A DNA stretch of 16,247 bases from JBFHIZ01 sp041596215 (GCA_041596215.1 JBFHIZ010000044.1:1-16247), one strand, 5' to 3'; shown: positions 7,431-14,892, counted from the first letter of the stretch. Notes: generated by a model from the sequence alone, not told the origin. A program made the numbers and translations.

Positions 7431-9092
7431 ATGAATGAAAGTATAAAAAATTCGGTGGCCACTATCTTAATATGGAATTACGCGGCGATTATTGTGAATG
7501 TTATTGCATTTATGATTTTATATATGAAAGCAAATAAAAATATTTCATTAAAAGCTTTTTTTCGAGTACAAATTTCTATGATTATTTGGTTGGTTGGAAA
7601 AGTACTCAAAACAGTTTCCCCAACGGTAGATATTAGGTGGGCATTCATTGTTTTTTATTATTTTGGGATTAATTTATTAAGTGCTAGTTTTTTAGATTTT
7701 GCTTATATCTATAATAAAGGAAAACCAATGAATCGGATTTTTCGATTTTTGGTTTATGCAATCTCTGTTTTTGATTTCATCATTGTCTTTACCAATCCAT
7801 ATCATTACCGCTTTTATGCGAGATATGGTTTTTGGGGAGATTCTTTTGGAAGCTTATTTTATGTACAGCTTGTTGTAAATTATTTGTTTATTCTTATTGG
7901 TATGATTTATTGTATTAAGCGATTTCGTAAGCAAGTATATGATAAAGGAAAACTTGAAAAAAATCTAATTGGAATTGCAATTATAGCTCCACTTTTGTTT
8001 AATTTGATTTATATTACACGGTTACTAGAAGCTTTATTTGATTATTTAAAAATTCCAGTTTTTGATATTACACCGATTGTATATACATGGTCAATTCTGA
8101 TTTTTGTATATGCAACGTTTCGGTATGAGTTTTTTGATCTCACACCACTTATGAAGCACGAAATAACTAGTCGATTGTATACTCCAATTCTTATTATGGA
8201 TCAAAATTTTAAATTTTTATATTCAAATAAACGATTTCGAAAAATTTTTAGAAATCCAGAGAACTTGGTTGACAAAATATTACAAGGGGAACAAAGTATA
8301 ATCGAAGAGGAGGGAAAATATTATATATATACACAAAACATGGTGAATAACCTAGGAAATGCGAAGTATATTATTACTATAAATGATGTCTCTTCTTATC
8401 ATAGTGTAAATGAAATGCTTTATAAAGAAAACCAGGGAATTCAGAAAGCAAACGGGATTTTAGAGGAGCAAATAGAGCTATTAAAACAAACATCCCATAT
8501 TGGTGCGAGAAATTATGTTGCTCGAGAATTACATGATATTATAGGACATTCTTTAGTGGTATCGATGAAATTATTAGAAGTTTGTAAATTATCCTATTAT
8601 AAAAATCGTGAGAAAGCAAGGAACAGTTTAAAAAATGCGAAAGAAACATTATTGCTTGGTATGGAGGAAATGGAAGCAGTAAAAGAAAAAGAAACGGGTG
8701 TTATTCTCAATTCGGAAAGTTTGGAACGAGAGATTAGAACCATGCTTCGAACGGTTGATATTAGTGGATTAACTACTAATTTTTTTGTAAGAGGGAACTG
8801 TAATTCGTTATCTGAAAAAATGTTTGATATCATAAAAAAAATTTTAATGGAATTGGTAACCAATTCTTTGAAACATGGAAATGCAAGTACCTTGTTTATT
8901 TCTATTATGTTTCAGTCCAATGGAATTGAGATTAATTTTATGGATAATGGTAAAGGAGTATCTTCTCTCATAAAAGGAAATGGATTGAAAGGGATTGATT
9001 TTCGACTTACACTGGTACAAGGAAATGCGGAATATGAAACAAGTGAAGGAAATGGATTTCAAGTAAAAATTAAAATTCCAAGGAAGGATTAA
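7431..9092 (+). CDS. Sensor histidine kinase, 7TM-PAS-HisKA_3-HATPase_c
   Basis: This 553-residue protein has seven predicted membrane helices (about 14-32, 43-61, 67-92, 101-121, 142-162, 180-199, 214-231), typical of the HisKA_7TM sensor region. The TNPYHYRFY and DITPIVYTWS segments are characteristic of these receptors. A PAS-like domain spans about 245-325 and a coiled coil about 325-360. The HisKA_3 motif RELHDIIGHSL places the phosphoacceptor at H368. HATPase_c has its N box around N478 (ELVTNSLKHG), a G1 box DNGKGV starting at D505 and a following GNGLKGI. The kinase appears complete. It starts 8 nt after the regulator stop, with AGGAG at 7421-7425. It should phosphorylate D54 of the adjacent regulator. 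HisKA_3 kinases with NarL-type partners commonly sense envelope or small-molecule cues; the actual signal is not visible here. Confidence 0.93.
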   Translation: MNESIKNSVATILIWNYAAIIVNVIAFMILYMKANKNISLKAFFRVQISMIIWLVGKVLKTVSPTVDIRWAFIVFYYFGINLLSASFLDFAYIYNKGKPMNRIFRFLVYAISVFDFIIVFTNPYHYRFYARYGFWGDSFGSLFYVQLVVNYLFILIGMIYCIKRFRKQVYDKGKLEKNLIGIAIIAPLLFNLIYITRLLEALFDYLKIPVFDITPIVYTWSILIFVYATFRYEFFDLTPLMKHEITSRLYTPILIMDQNFKFLYSNKRFRKIFRNPENLVDKILQGEQSIIEEEGKYYIYTQNMVNNLGNAKYIITINDVSSYHSVNEMLYKENQGIQKANGILEEQIELLKQTSHIGARNYVARELHDIIGHSLVVSMKLLEVCKLSYYKNREKARNSLKNAKETLLLGMEEMEAVKEKETGVILNSESLEREIRTMLRTVDISGLTTNFFVRGNCNSLSEKMFDIIKKILMELVTNSLKHGNASTLFISIMFQSNGIEINFMDNGKGVSSLIKGNGLKGIDFRLTLVQGNAEYETSEGNGFQVKIKIPRKD

Positions 9093-9151
9093 TTTAAATG
9101 ACCTTTTGACTTTTTTTTATAAAAAATTGTGACGAAAGTAATTTCTTATAT

Positions 9152-9192
9152 GACTTTTAGTCCTATCCAATAATTTTTTTTCTTTCTATAAT
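9152..9192 (+). promoter_or_regulatory. Candidate activator-dependent promoter of the lipoprotein gene
   Basis: TATAAT lies at 9187-9192, but at 16-18 nt spacing there is no recognisable -35 box (the bases are TATCCA or neighbours). An inverted repeat GACT-TTT-AGTC (9152-9162) is centred about 42 bp upstream of the start predicted near 9199, the usual position for an activator that replaces -35 contact. A weaker alternative promoter is TTGTGA (9127-9132), 16 nt, TATGAC (9149-9154). The 155-nt gap upstream of the gene otherwise holds only AT-rich sequence. Confidence 0.4.
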
Positions 9193-9247
9193 ATAGATGT
9201 ATGAGTAGTAAAACTTTGTACAAAAATATTTCTAGGAGGGAAGAAAG

Positions 9248-10111
9248 ATGAGAAACATATATAAGAAGGGATTCGTTCTTGTAAGTATAATGTTGTTTGC
9301 TTTTTCATTAATTGCATGTGGAAGTAATGAAATTACATTAAATGCAAATGATGAAGGAGAAAGTGTAGAAGTAAATGTTAATGATGAAGCAGGTGAAGAA
9401 GTAGAAATGGCGGAAGCAGAGGAAATTGTGGAAGAGCCTATGGAGGAAGAAGGTTTGCTGGATTCTACACTGAGTGGGATTGAACTTCTTAAGTCCTTTA
9501 ATCTATTGAAACCAGATACTTTGCGTGTGGAAGCAGAAACCAATTCTTTAGGAATGGAAATTTATTCCGTAACATATGTTGATGGTAATAAGACAAGATT
9601 TGAATCCGATATGGGTGATTTTGGTTCATCCATAACCATTAGTTTACCTGAGGAAGGTGTTGTTTATTATTTTGAAAAAGGAAGTACACAAGGAACAAAA
9701 ATAATAGGAATGACCGAAGATGAAATGTATGATAGTGGTTATATTATGGATGATACTGAGTTGTTTTCTGAAATTACGAATAATCCATCTGAAAACATAG
9801 TTGCAAAAGTCGATATGTTAAATGGAGAGGAAGTCGTTTATATTGAGGCGACAGAATCGGAAGAAGATATGGGAGAGATACTTGTAAAAATGTGGTATTC
9901 CGTAAAATATGGAATGCCATTAAAGTATGAAATTATAACGGGTGAAGGAACTATGGCTTCGTATTTGGTGACTGCAATTGAAAAAAATGTCAAATTTGAT
10001 AATGATATATTTTTACCACCTGATGGTATGGAGTTGACAGAAGTCGATACTTCGGGAATGTTTGATGAAGATATGTTTGATGAAGATATGTTTGATAATT
10101 TAGGAAATTAA
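9248..10111 (+). CDS. Secreted lipoprotein with acidic stalk, unknown function
   Basis: This 287-residue protein has a lipoprotein signal peptide: basic MRNIYKK, a hydrophobic core at 8-23 and lipobox LIAC with the lipidated Cys at 24. The AGGAGGG ribosome site (9234-9240) lies 7 nt before the ATG. Residues 26-69 form a very acidic linker with 18 Asp/Glu and no Lys/Arg. The remainder, about 72-265, reads as beta-rich: alternating strands on RVEAETNSLGMEIYSVTYVDG, TRFESD, GVVYYFEKG and EEVVYIEA, then a polar MWYSVKYGMPLKYEI segment. This resembles LolA-like or DUF4412-type substrate-binding folds, but I do not recognise the family. The C-terminus has a short MFDED repeat. It should be anchored on the outer face of the membrane. 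It is its own transcription unit between the kinase and a strong terminator, and could be a target or signal partner of the two-component system (inference). Confidence 0.85.
   Translation: MRNIYKKGFVLVSIMLFAFSLIACGSNEITLNANDEGESVEVNVNDEAGEEVEMAEAEEIVEEPMEEEGLLDSTLSGIELLKSFNLLKPDTLRVEAETNSLGMEIYSVTYVDGNKTRFESDMGDFGSSITISLPEEGVVYYFEKGSTQGTKIIGMTEDEMYDSGYIMDDTELFSEITNNPSENIVAKVDMLNGEEVVYIEATESEEDMGEILVKMWYSVKYGMPLKYEIITGEGTMASYLVTAIEKNVKFDNDIFLPPDGMELTEVDTSGMFDEDMFDEDMFDNLGN
10058..10096 (+). repeat. 15-bp in-frame tandem repeat at the lipoprotein C-terminus
   Basis: ATGTTTGATGAAGAT occurs at 10058-10072 and again without change at 10073-10087, followed by the first nine bases of a third copy at 10088-10096. 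It encodes MFDED-MFDED-MFD. The exact identity at the DNA level suggests recent slippage duplication, so copy number may vary between strains. Confidence 0.9.
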
Positions 10112-10133
10112 AGATTGGTATAAAAATAAATTT

Positions 10134-10163
10134 TCACACAGGCAATTGCCTGTGTGATTTTTT
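10134..10163 (+). terminator. Intrinsic terminator of the lipoprotein gene
   Basis: Perfect 10-bp stem TCACACAGGC (10134-10143) / GCCTGTGTGA (10148-10157) with an AATT loop, followed by six T residues at 10158-10163. It begins 22 nt after the stop codon. The complementary strand lacks a clean T-run directly after the stem, so it is mainly a forward terminator. Confidence 0.93.
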
Positions 10164-10248
10164 ATAAAAAAATGTATAAAAAAAGAACTGATTAAATTGA
10201 TCATAATGCAAAGAATTTAGTACATAATAGTGTGGAAAAAGGATTTGA

Positions 10249-10335
10249 CCACACTTTGTTGTTATATATGCAGATGTTGCAGAAGAAATAAAAGAGCTTT
10301 GTCATATGCTGGGGATTTATGTGATTTCATATTGA
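10249..10335 (+). pseudogene. Possible remnant of a gene's 3' end, unrecognised
   Basis: The 238-nt stretch 10164-10401 between the terminator and the DUF4870-like gene has no convincing intact gene. Within it, one frame bounded by TGA at 10246-10248 and TGA at 10333-10335 reads like the end of a globular protein (PHFVVIYADVAEEIKEL, then CHMLGIYVISY). A second frame just upstream (VEKGFDH from GTG 10232) could join it by a single frameshift. There is no ribosome site. It may be a decayed protein tail or chance; the function is unknown. Confidence 0.2.
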
Positions 10336-10360
10336 AGGAGCGTTATTTTTCATGTATACT
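10332..10360 (+). promoter_or_regulatory. Promoter of the small membrane protein gene
   Basis: TTGAAG (10332-10337) and TATACT (10355-10360) with 17-nt spacing predict a start near 10367. The ribosome site AGAGGGA (10390-10396) lies 5 nt before ATG 10402. Confidence 0.5.
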
Positions 10361-10384
10361 TAATTTGTATATATATAAATTAAG
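10359..10384. repeat. 8-bp inverted repeat at the transcription start of the small membrane protein gene
   Basis: CTTAATTT (10359-10366) and AAATTAAG (10377-10384) are exact complements around a GT(AT)n centre that can itself pair. It overlaps the end of the -10 box and the predicted start. It could be a repressor operator or a 5'-end hairpin in the mRNA; AT-richness makes chance occurrence plausible. Confidence 0.35.
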
Positions 10385-10401
10385 AAAGAAGAGGGAAGAA
10401 A

Positions 10402-10695
10402 ATGGACGCAAAAACTACGGGAATCATATCTTACTTAACAATAATTGGATGGGTTATTGCACTTGTTGCAGGAGAAAAATCTGATTACGTAACATTTCAC
10501 ATCAATCAATCGTTAGTGCTTATGTTAGGAGCTGTTATTGCTTCAGCGCTAAATGTAGTTCCATTTGTTGGAGGTATTTTAGCATCACTTGGAGGATTAT
10601 TCATTTTTGTTTTATGGATTCTTGCTTTTATTGGAGCATGTCAAGGAGAACAAAAAGAAGCACCACTTATTGGTTCGATTAAGATAATGAAATAA
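10402..10695 (+). CDS. Small DUF4870/Tic20-like membrane protein
   Basis: This 97-residue protein has three hydrophobic segments (about 6-24, 38-57 and 58-80) and little else. The opening SYLTIIGWVIALVAG and the FHINQSL motif at 32-38 match the DUF4870 (Tic20-like) layout, in which a short first helix is followed by FHxxQ at the start of the second. Its size is normal for the family. The function is unknown; members are small integral membrane proteins of Gram-positive and other bacteria. It has its own promoter and is closed by a terminator 12 nt after the stop, so it is monocistronic. Confidence 0.75.
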   Translation: MDAKTTGIISYLTIIGWVIALVAGEKSDYVTFHINQSLVLMLGAVIASALNVVPFVGGILASLGGLFIFVLWILAFIGACQGEQKEAPLIGSIKIMK

Positions 10696-10706
10696 AATCT
10701 AACAAG

Positions 10707-10730
10707 AAAAACGCCGAAAGGCGTTTTTTT
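10707..10730 (+). terminator. Intrinsic terminator of the small membrane protein gene
   Basis: AAAAACGCC (10707-10715), a GAAA tetraloop, then GGCGTTTTT (10720-10728), continuing into a T-run to 10730. The A-tract upstream and T-tract downstream could let it work in both directions, but no gene faces it from the right. Confidence 0.93.
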
Positions 10731-10784
10731 ATTGTATAATATAAAATATGCTTTAAAAAAAAGGGAAAAAGAAAGAATAAAAAA

Positions 10785-10816
10785 CCAAAGAATAAGAAAA
10801 CCAAAGAATAAGAAAA
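10785..10816 (+). repeat. 16-bp tandem duplication in the transporter leader
   Basis: CCAAAGAATAAGAAAA occurs twice head to tail (10785-10800 and 10801-10816) with no mismatch. A partial, weaker copy (AAAGAATAA) precedes it at 10772-10780. It lies in an almost pyrimidine-free leader (about 10755-10832) ahead of the MFS gene. A TATAAT at 10735-10740 could be the -10, but no -35 was found, because that position falls in the preceding terminator. Confidence 0.85.
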
Positions 10817-10832
10817 CATGGGAATGTGAAAA

Positions 10833-12080
10833 ATGGAAAAAGCAATTAAAAAAAGGATATTATCGGACAAACAGATTATAAAGTTTTCATTTTATGGGTT
10901 TTTAAAAAACTTAAAGTTTTTTGAACCATATTTGTTGATTTTTTTGTTAGCAAATGGAATTTCTTTGTTTCAAATTGGTGTACTTATTGCTGTCCGAGAA
11001 ATTATAGTCCATATATTTGAAATTCCTTCCGGATTGATTGCAGATTATATTGGATGTAAAACGGAATTATATTTATGTTTTACCTTTTATATTCTTTCTT
11101 TTATATTCTTTTATTTTAGCATGTCATTTTGGATTGCCATGATTGCTATGATTCTTTTTGGGTTCGGAGAAGCCTTTCGTACTGGTACACATAAAGCGAT
11201 GATTTATGCGTATTTAGAAAAAAAGGAGTGGAGTGCATATAAATCATTTGTTTACGGGAAAACAAGGTCATCTTCTTTAGTGGGTAGTGCCATAAGTTCT
11301 ATACTTGCCATTTTGATTGTTTTACAGTTGAAAAATCCGGGATCCATATTTTTACTATCCACCATTCCCTATGTGTTGGATTTTTTATTAATTGCATCTT
11401 ACCCTGATTATTTAAATCAGGCAGAGATAAAAAAAGAAGTTTCCATAGCAGAAATGGTACGAACCATTGGTAAAGATATAAAACAAAACAAAAATTTACA
11501 ACGCATTATTGTGGCAGAGGGTTTATTTGAAGCAATCATTAAAACCATTATTGATTATATTCAACCTATGCTGGAATTAATAATTATAGGTGCAGGAACA
11601 ATCCTAATTATGAATACAACCCCGGAAAATAATTTGAAAATTATCTTGGGAATTGTGTATTTTATTTTGAATCTATTTGGAGCATTTGCATCAAGAAATG
11701 TATATCGATTAAAGAAAAATAAAAAAGCAAATTTTTTATTAAATGTATTCTATTTGTTACTAGGAATAGAATTGCTAATTTTAGCAATTGGTTCCACACA
11801 ATACCTCGTTGTATTTGCTGGTTTTCTACTGTTATATATCATTCAGAATGCAAGAAAACCCATTTATATGGATGAAATAGGGACATTAATGAATAAATCA
11901 CAGCGTGCAACCATATTAAGTATTGCATCACAATTGCGTTCCTTCCTTCTTATCATTCTAGCACCATTAGTTGGCTGGATTGCAGATACGTGGGGGATAC
12001 CAATTGTTATGTATGTACTTGCCGTGATATTGTTTGCAAGTTTTCCCTTTATATACATAAAGAATATAAAAAAAGTATAA
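10833..12080 (+). CDS. MFS transporter, substrate unknown
   Basis: This 415-residue integral membrane protein has about twelve hydrophobic helices in two blocks of six, separated by a charged loop at about 196-235. The MFS motif A, G67-LIADYIGC-K76, is in the loop after helix 2, and is preceded by the EIPSG turn common in this group of Firmicute transporters. FGFGEAFRTGTHKAM in helix 4 is also typical. The start ATG 10833 has only a weak GGGA nine bases upstream, instead of the GGAGG sites of its neighbours. An in-frame ATG at 10818 reads ATG-GGA-ATG-TGA, so translation cannot start further upstream in that frame. It probably exports a drug-like or small metabolite, but the sequence does not indicate which. 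It is monocistronic in appearance; no terminator was seen before the clpB promoter. Confidence 0.88.
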   Translation: MEKAIKKRILSDKQIIKFSFYGFLKNLKFFEPYLLIFLLANGISLFQIGVLIAVREIIVHIFEIPSGLIADYIGCKTELYLCFTFYILSFIFFYFSMSFWIAMIAMILFGFGEAFRTGTHKAMIYAYLEKKEWSAYKSFVYGKTRSSSLVGSAISSILAILIVLQLKNPGSIFLLSTIPYVLDFLLIASYPDYLNQAEIKKEVSIAEMVRTIGKDIKQNKNLQRIIVAEGLFEAIIKTIIDYIQPMLELIIIGAGTILIMNTTPENNLKIILGIVYFILNLFGAFASRNVYRLKKNKKANFLLNVFYLLLGIELLILAIGSTQYLVVFAGFLLLYIIQNARKPIYMDEIGTLMNKSQRATILSIASQLRSFLLIILAPLVGWIADTWGIPIVMYVLAVILFASFPFIYIKNIKKV

Positions 12081-12096
12081 AATATAAGTAGATAGT

Positions 12097-12124
12097 TTGA
12101 CAAAAGAAAAAATCATAGTATTCT
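12097..12124 (+). promoter_or_regulatory. Sigma-A promoter of clpB
   Basis: A perfect -35 TTGACA (12097-12102) and TATTCT (12119-12124) are spaced by 16 nt. The predicted start is near 12131, just before the CIRCE element. This is a housekeeping promoter made heat-inducible by repressor release. Confidence 0.75.
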
Positions 12125-12135
12125 ATAAGTAGGGA

Positions 12136-12162
12136 TTGGCACTCACTAACAAAGAGTGCTAA
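12136..12162 (+). promoter_or_regulatory. CIRCE operator (HrcA binding site)
   Basis: TTGGCACTC (12136-12144), a 9-nt spacer, then GAGTGCTAA (12154-12162). The consensus is TTAGCACTC-N9-GAGTGCTAA, so there is one mismatch, in the left arm. It sits immediately downstream of the promoter within the 5' untranslated region of clpB, the classic position for HrcA repression. HrcA itself is not in the window. Confidence 0.96.
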
Positions 12163-12216
12163 CAATTAGTAAGAAAAACATATAATTTATAATATAGAAA
12201 AAAAGGAGAAAATATT

Positions 12217-14847
12217 ATGAATGTAGAAAACTATACAAATAAATCCATTGAAGCTATGGAAAATGCGCAGAAATTGGCAATTACAAAAAATCATGCAGAA
12301 ATCAAACCATTGCATTTACATTATGCATTATTAGAGCAGGAGGATGGTTTGATTCAGAATATTTTACTTATGCAACAAGTAAAAGTAAAAGAATATCGTG
12401 ATGCGGTTGCAAAAAAATTAGATGAATTACCACAAGTTACAGGAGATGTTGATGTAAATGCATCGAGAACGTTAAGTAAAGTTTTAATTCATGCTGAAGA
12501 TATAACAAAAAAAATGCAAGACCAATATATTAGTGTGGAACATTTATATTTGGCTTTACTTAAATATGGTGATGCCGAAGACTTGACGTTAATGAAAGCA
12601 TTCGGAATTGAAGAAAACATGTTTCGGTCAGGGCTTGCATTGGTAAAGGATAATCGAAAGGTTACTTCAAAGAATCCAGAGGATGCATATCAAGCGTTAG
12701 AAAAATATGGCAGGGATTTGGTATTGTTTGCAAAAGAAGGAAAACTAGACCCAGTGATTGGAAGGGATGACGAAATTCGTAGAGCAATTCGAATTTTATC
12801 TCGTAGAACAAAAAATAACCCCGTCTTAATTGGAGAACCAGGGGTTGGTAAAACAGCAGTTGTAGAAGGTTTGGCTCAACGTATTTTACATGGGGATGTA
12901 CCAGAAGGATTAAAAGATAAAACGATTTTTGCACTTGATATGGGAGCACTTGTAGCGGGAGCAAAATATCGTGGAGAATTTGAAGAACGTTTAAAATCTG
13001 TATTAGGAGAAGTGGAAAAATCGAAGGGACAAGTTATTTTATTTATTGATGAATTACACTTAATTGTCGGTGCTGGAAAAACAGAAGGTGCCATGGATGC
13101 TGGAAATATTCTAAAACCAATGCTTGCTAGAGGAGAAATTAAAGTGATTGGTGCGACGACCTTAGATGAGTATCGACAGTATATCGAAAAAGATGCTGCT
13201 CTAGAACGTAGATTTCAAACTATTTATTTATCGGAACCTTCTGTTGAAGATACACTTGCAATTTTACGTGGATTAAAAGAACGGTTTGAGATTTTTCATG
13301 GTATTAAAATTACAGATGCGGCATTGGTTGCGGCAGCAAATTTAAGTCATCGATATATCACGGATCGATTTCTGCCGGATAAAGCAATTGACTTAATTGA
13401 CGAAGCACTTGCTATGCTGCGTGTAGAGATTGATTCGATGCCAGAAGAGATGGATGAATTATCGAGAAAGATTATGCAGTGGGAAATTGAACGACAGACA
13501 CTGATAAATGAAAAAGATGAGGATGCGACAGAAAAGAGAAAAGAATTAGACGCACGGTTATCAGAAGAAAAAACAAAATTTAATCGTTTGAAAGCTATGT
13601 GGGAAGTAGAAAAGAAAGAGTTAGAAAAAGAGAAAGAAATAAAAACAAAAATTGAAGATGTCAAACGCAAAATTGAGGAGGCAGAACGAGCATATGATTT
13701 AGAAAAGCTTGCGCAGTTAAAATATGGACAATTATTCGAACTTGAAAAGGAACTTGCTATCGTAGAGGAAGAACAAAGAAATAAGCGAAAAGAGAATAAG
13801 AAAAACACATTACTAAAAGAAGAAGTTACTGAAGAAGAAATCGCTGAGATTATCAGTCAATGGACGAATATACCAGTGACAAAACTTATCGAAACAGAAA
13901 AAGAGAAATTATTGCATTTGGATGAAATTTTACATCAAAGAGTAATTGGACAGGATGAAGCAGTGACAGCGGTTGCCGATTCGATTTTACGAGCAAGAGC
14001 AGGTTTAAAAGACCCTCAAAAACCAATTGGTTCCTTTTTGTTTTTAGGACCAACCGGTGTGGGGAAAACGGAACTTGCAAAAACACTTGCACAAAATTTA
14101 TTTGATTCGGAAGCAAATATGATTCGTATTGATATGAGTGAGTATATGGAATCTCATTCGGTATCAAAACTTATTGGAGCACCTCCAGGATACATTGGGT
14201 ACGAAGAAGGAGGGCAATTAACGGAAGCAGTTCGAAGAAGACCTTATAGTGTTATATTATTTGATGAAATTGAGAAAGCACATCCAGAAGTATTTAATAT
14301 TCTTTTGCAAGTATTAGATGATGGTAGATTAACCGATGCGAAAGGAAGGATGGTAGATTTTAAAAACACGATAATTATTATGACTTCGAATATTGGAAGT
14401 GATTTACTTCTTTCCTATGCGGAAACATATAATAAAGAAAACACGATGGATGAAGTGATTTTTAATAATGAACATTTAAATACAGAGGTAAAAGATGCGG
14501 TTATGTTACGTGTGCATCAGACCTTTAAACCTGAATTCATCAATCGTATGGATGAAATCGTGCTCTTTACTCCATTGTCTCGAAAGGCAATTCAAGGAAT
14601 TGTAGTGTTGGTATTAGAGCACGTAAAAGAACGGTTAAAAGATAAGAAAATTCTACTTACAGTTACAGAACGGGCAATTCATCATATCGGCGAAGCGAGT
14701 TATAATCCGGTTTTTGGAGCAAGACCTGTGAAACGATATATTCAATCAGAAGTAGAAACATTTTTAGGAAGAGCGTTGATTCGTGGAGATATTTCAGAAG
14801 GAGCAAAAATCACATTGGATTATGAAAATGAATTTCTGATTCATTAA
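12217..14847 (+). CDS. clpB: ClpB-type AAA+ protein disaggregase
   Basis: This 876-residue Hsp100 chaperone is slightly longer than the E. coli protein. The N-terminal double-Clp repeat domain covers about 1-145. AAA-1 has Walker A GEPGVGKT at 206-213 and Walker B ending in D278/E279. A coiled-coil middle domain at about 400-545, rich in Glu/Lys, distinguishes ClpB from ClpC/ClpA. AAA-2 has Walker A GPTGVGKT at 611-618, Walker B D683/E684 and the sensor-2 GAR at 834-836. No ClpP-docking IGF/L loop was noted, consistent with disaggregation, not proteolysis. It acts as a cytosolic hexamer with DnaK/DnaJ/GrpE to rescue aggregated proteins. The ribosome site AAGGAG (12203-12208) lies 8 nt before the ATG. 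The gene is monocistronic, controlled by the CIRCE operator and closed by a terminator. All nucleotide-binding residues appear intact. Confidence 0.97.
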   Translation: MNVENYTNKSIEAMENAQKLAITKNHAEIKPLHLHYALLEQEDGLIQNILLMQQVKVKEYRDAVAKKLDELPQVTGDVDVNASRTLSKVLIHAEDITKKMQDQYISVEHLYLALLKYGDAEDLTLMKAFGIEENMFRSGLALVKDNRKVTSKNPEDAYQALEKYGRDLVLFAKEGKLDPVIGRDDEIRRAIRILSRRTKNNPVLIGEPGVGKTAVVEGLAQRILHGDVPEGLKDKTIFALDMGALVAGAKYRGEFEERLKSVLGEVEKSKGQVILFIDELHLIVGAGKTEGAMDAGNILKPMLARGEIKVIGATTLDEYRQYIEKDAALERRFQTIYLSEPSVEDTLAILRGLKERFEIFHGIKITDAALVAAANLSHRYITDRFLPDKAIDLIDEALAMLRVEIDSMPEEMDELSRKIMQWEIERQTLINEKDEDATEKRKELDARLSEEKTKFNRLKAMWEVEKKELEKEKEIKTKIEDVKRKIEEAERAYDLEKLAQLKYGQLFELEKELAIVEEEQRNKRKENKKNTLLKEEVTEEEIAEIISQWTNIPVTKLIETEKEKLLHLDEILHQRVIGQDEAVTAVADSILRARAGLKDPQKPIGSFLFLGPTGVGKTELAKTLAQNLFDSEANMIRIDMSEYMESHSVSKLIGAPPGYIGYEEGGQLTEAVRRRPYSVILFDEIEKAHPEVFNILLQVLDDGRLTDAKGRMVDFKNTIIIMTSNIGSDLLLSYAETYNKENTMDEVIFNNEHLNTEVKDAVMLRVHQTFKPEFINRMDEIVLFTPLSRKAIQGIVVLVLEHVKERLKDKKILLTVTERAIHHIGEASYNPVFGARPVKRYIQSEVETFLGRALIRGDISEGAKITLDYENEFLIH

Positions 14848-14852
14848 GTTCC

Positions 14853-14885
14853 AATCCTCAAGGCAAAAGCCTTGGGGATTTTTTA
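14853..14885 (+). terminator. Intrinsic terminator of clpB
   Basis: AATCCTCAAGGC (14853-14864), AAAA loop, GCCTTGGGGATT (14869-14880): a 12-bp stem with one G-T pair, running into T-rich 14879-14884. It starts 5 nt after the clpB stop. Confidence 0.93.
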
Positions 14886-14892
14886 ATTGTGA

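Noticed and set aside
9084..9115. Terminator after the kinase gene (AAGG...CCTT followed by T8)
   Set aside because: The possible stem is only 4 bp with a 14-nt loop and intervening bases before the T-run; too weak to call.
10230..10484. 84-codon frame rich in Cys and Arg overlapping the DUF4870-like gene
   Set aside because: It has no ribosome site, unusual composition, overlaps a better-supported gene by more than 80 bp and spans that gene's promoter and ribosome site.
10679..10870. Minus-strand 63-codon hydrophobic frame
   Set aside because: It is the complement of a purine-rich leader and a terminator, which automatically yields Phe/Leu-rich codons; there is no start signal.
12096..12102. 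TTTGACA as a CtsR heptamer half-site
   Set aside because: Only one half is present, with no second repeat at the required spacing, and it coincides with the -35 box.
13347..13808. Minus-strand 153-codon Ser/Phe-rich frame
   Set aside because: It is the complement of the Glu/Lys-rich coiled-coil middle domain of ClpB; low-complexity shadow with no ribosome site.
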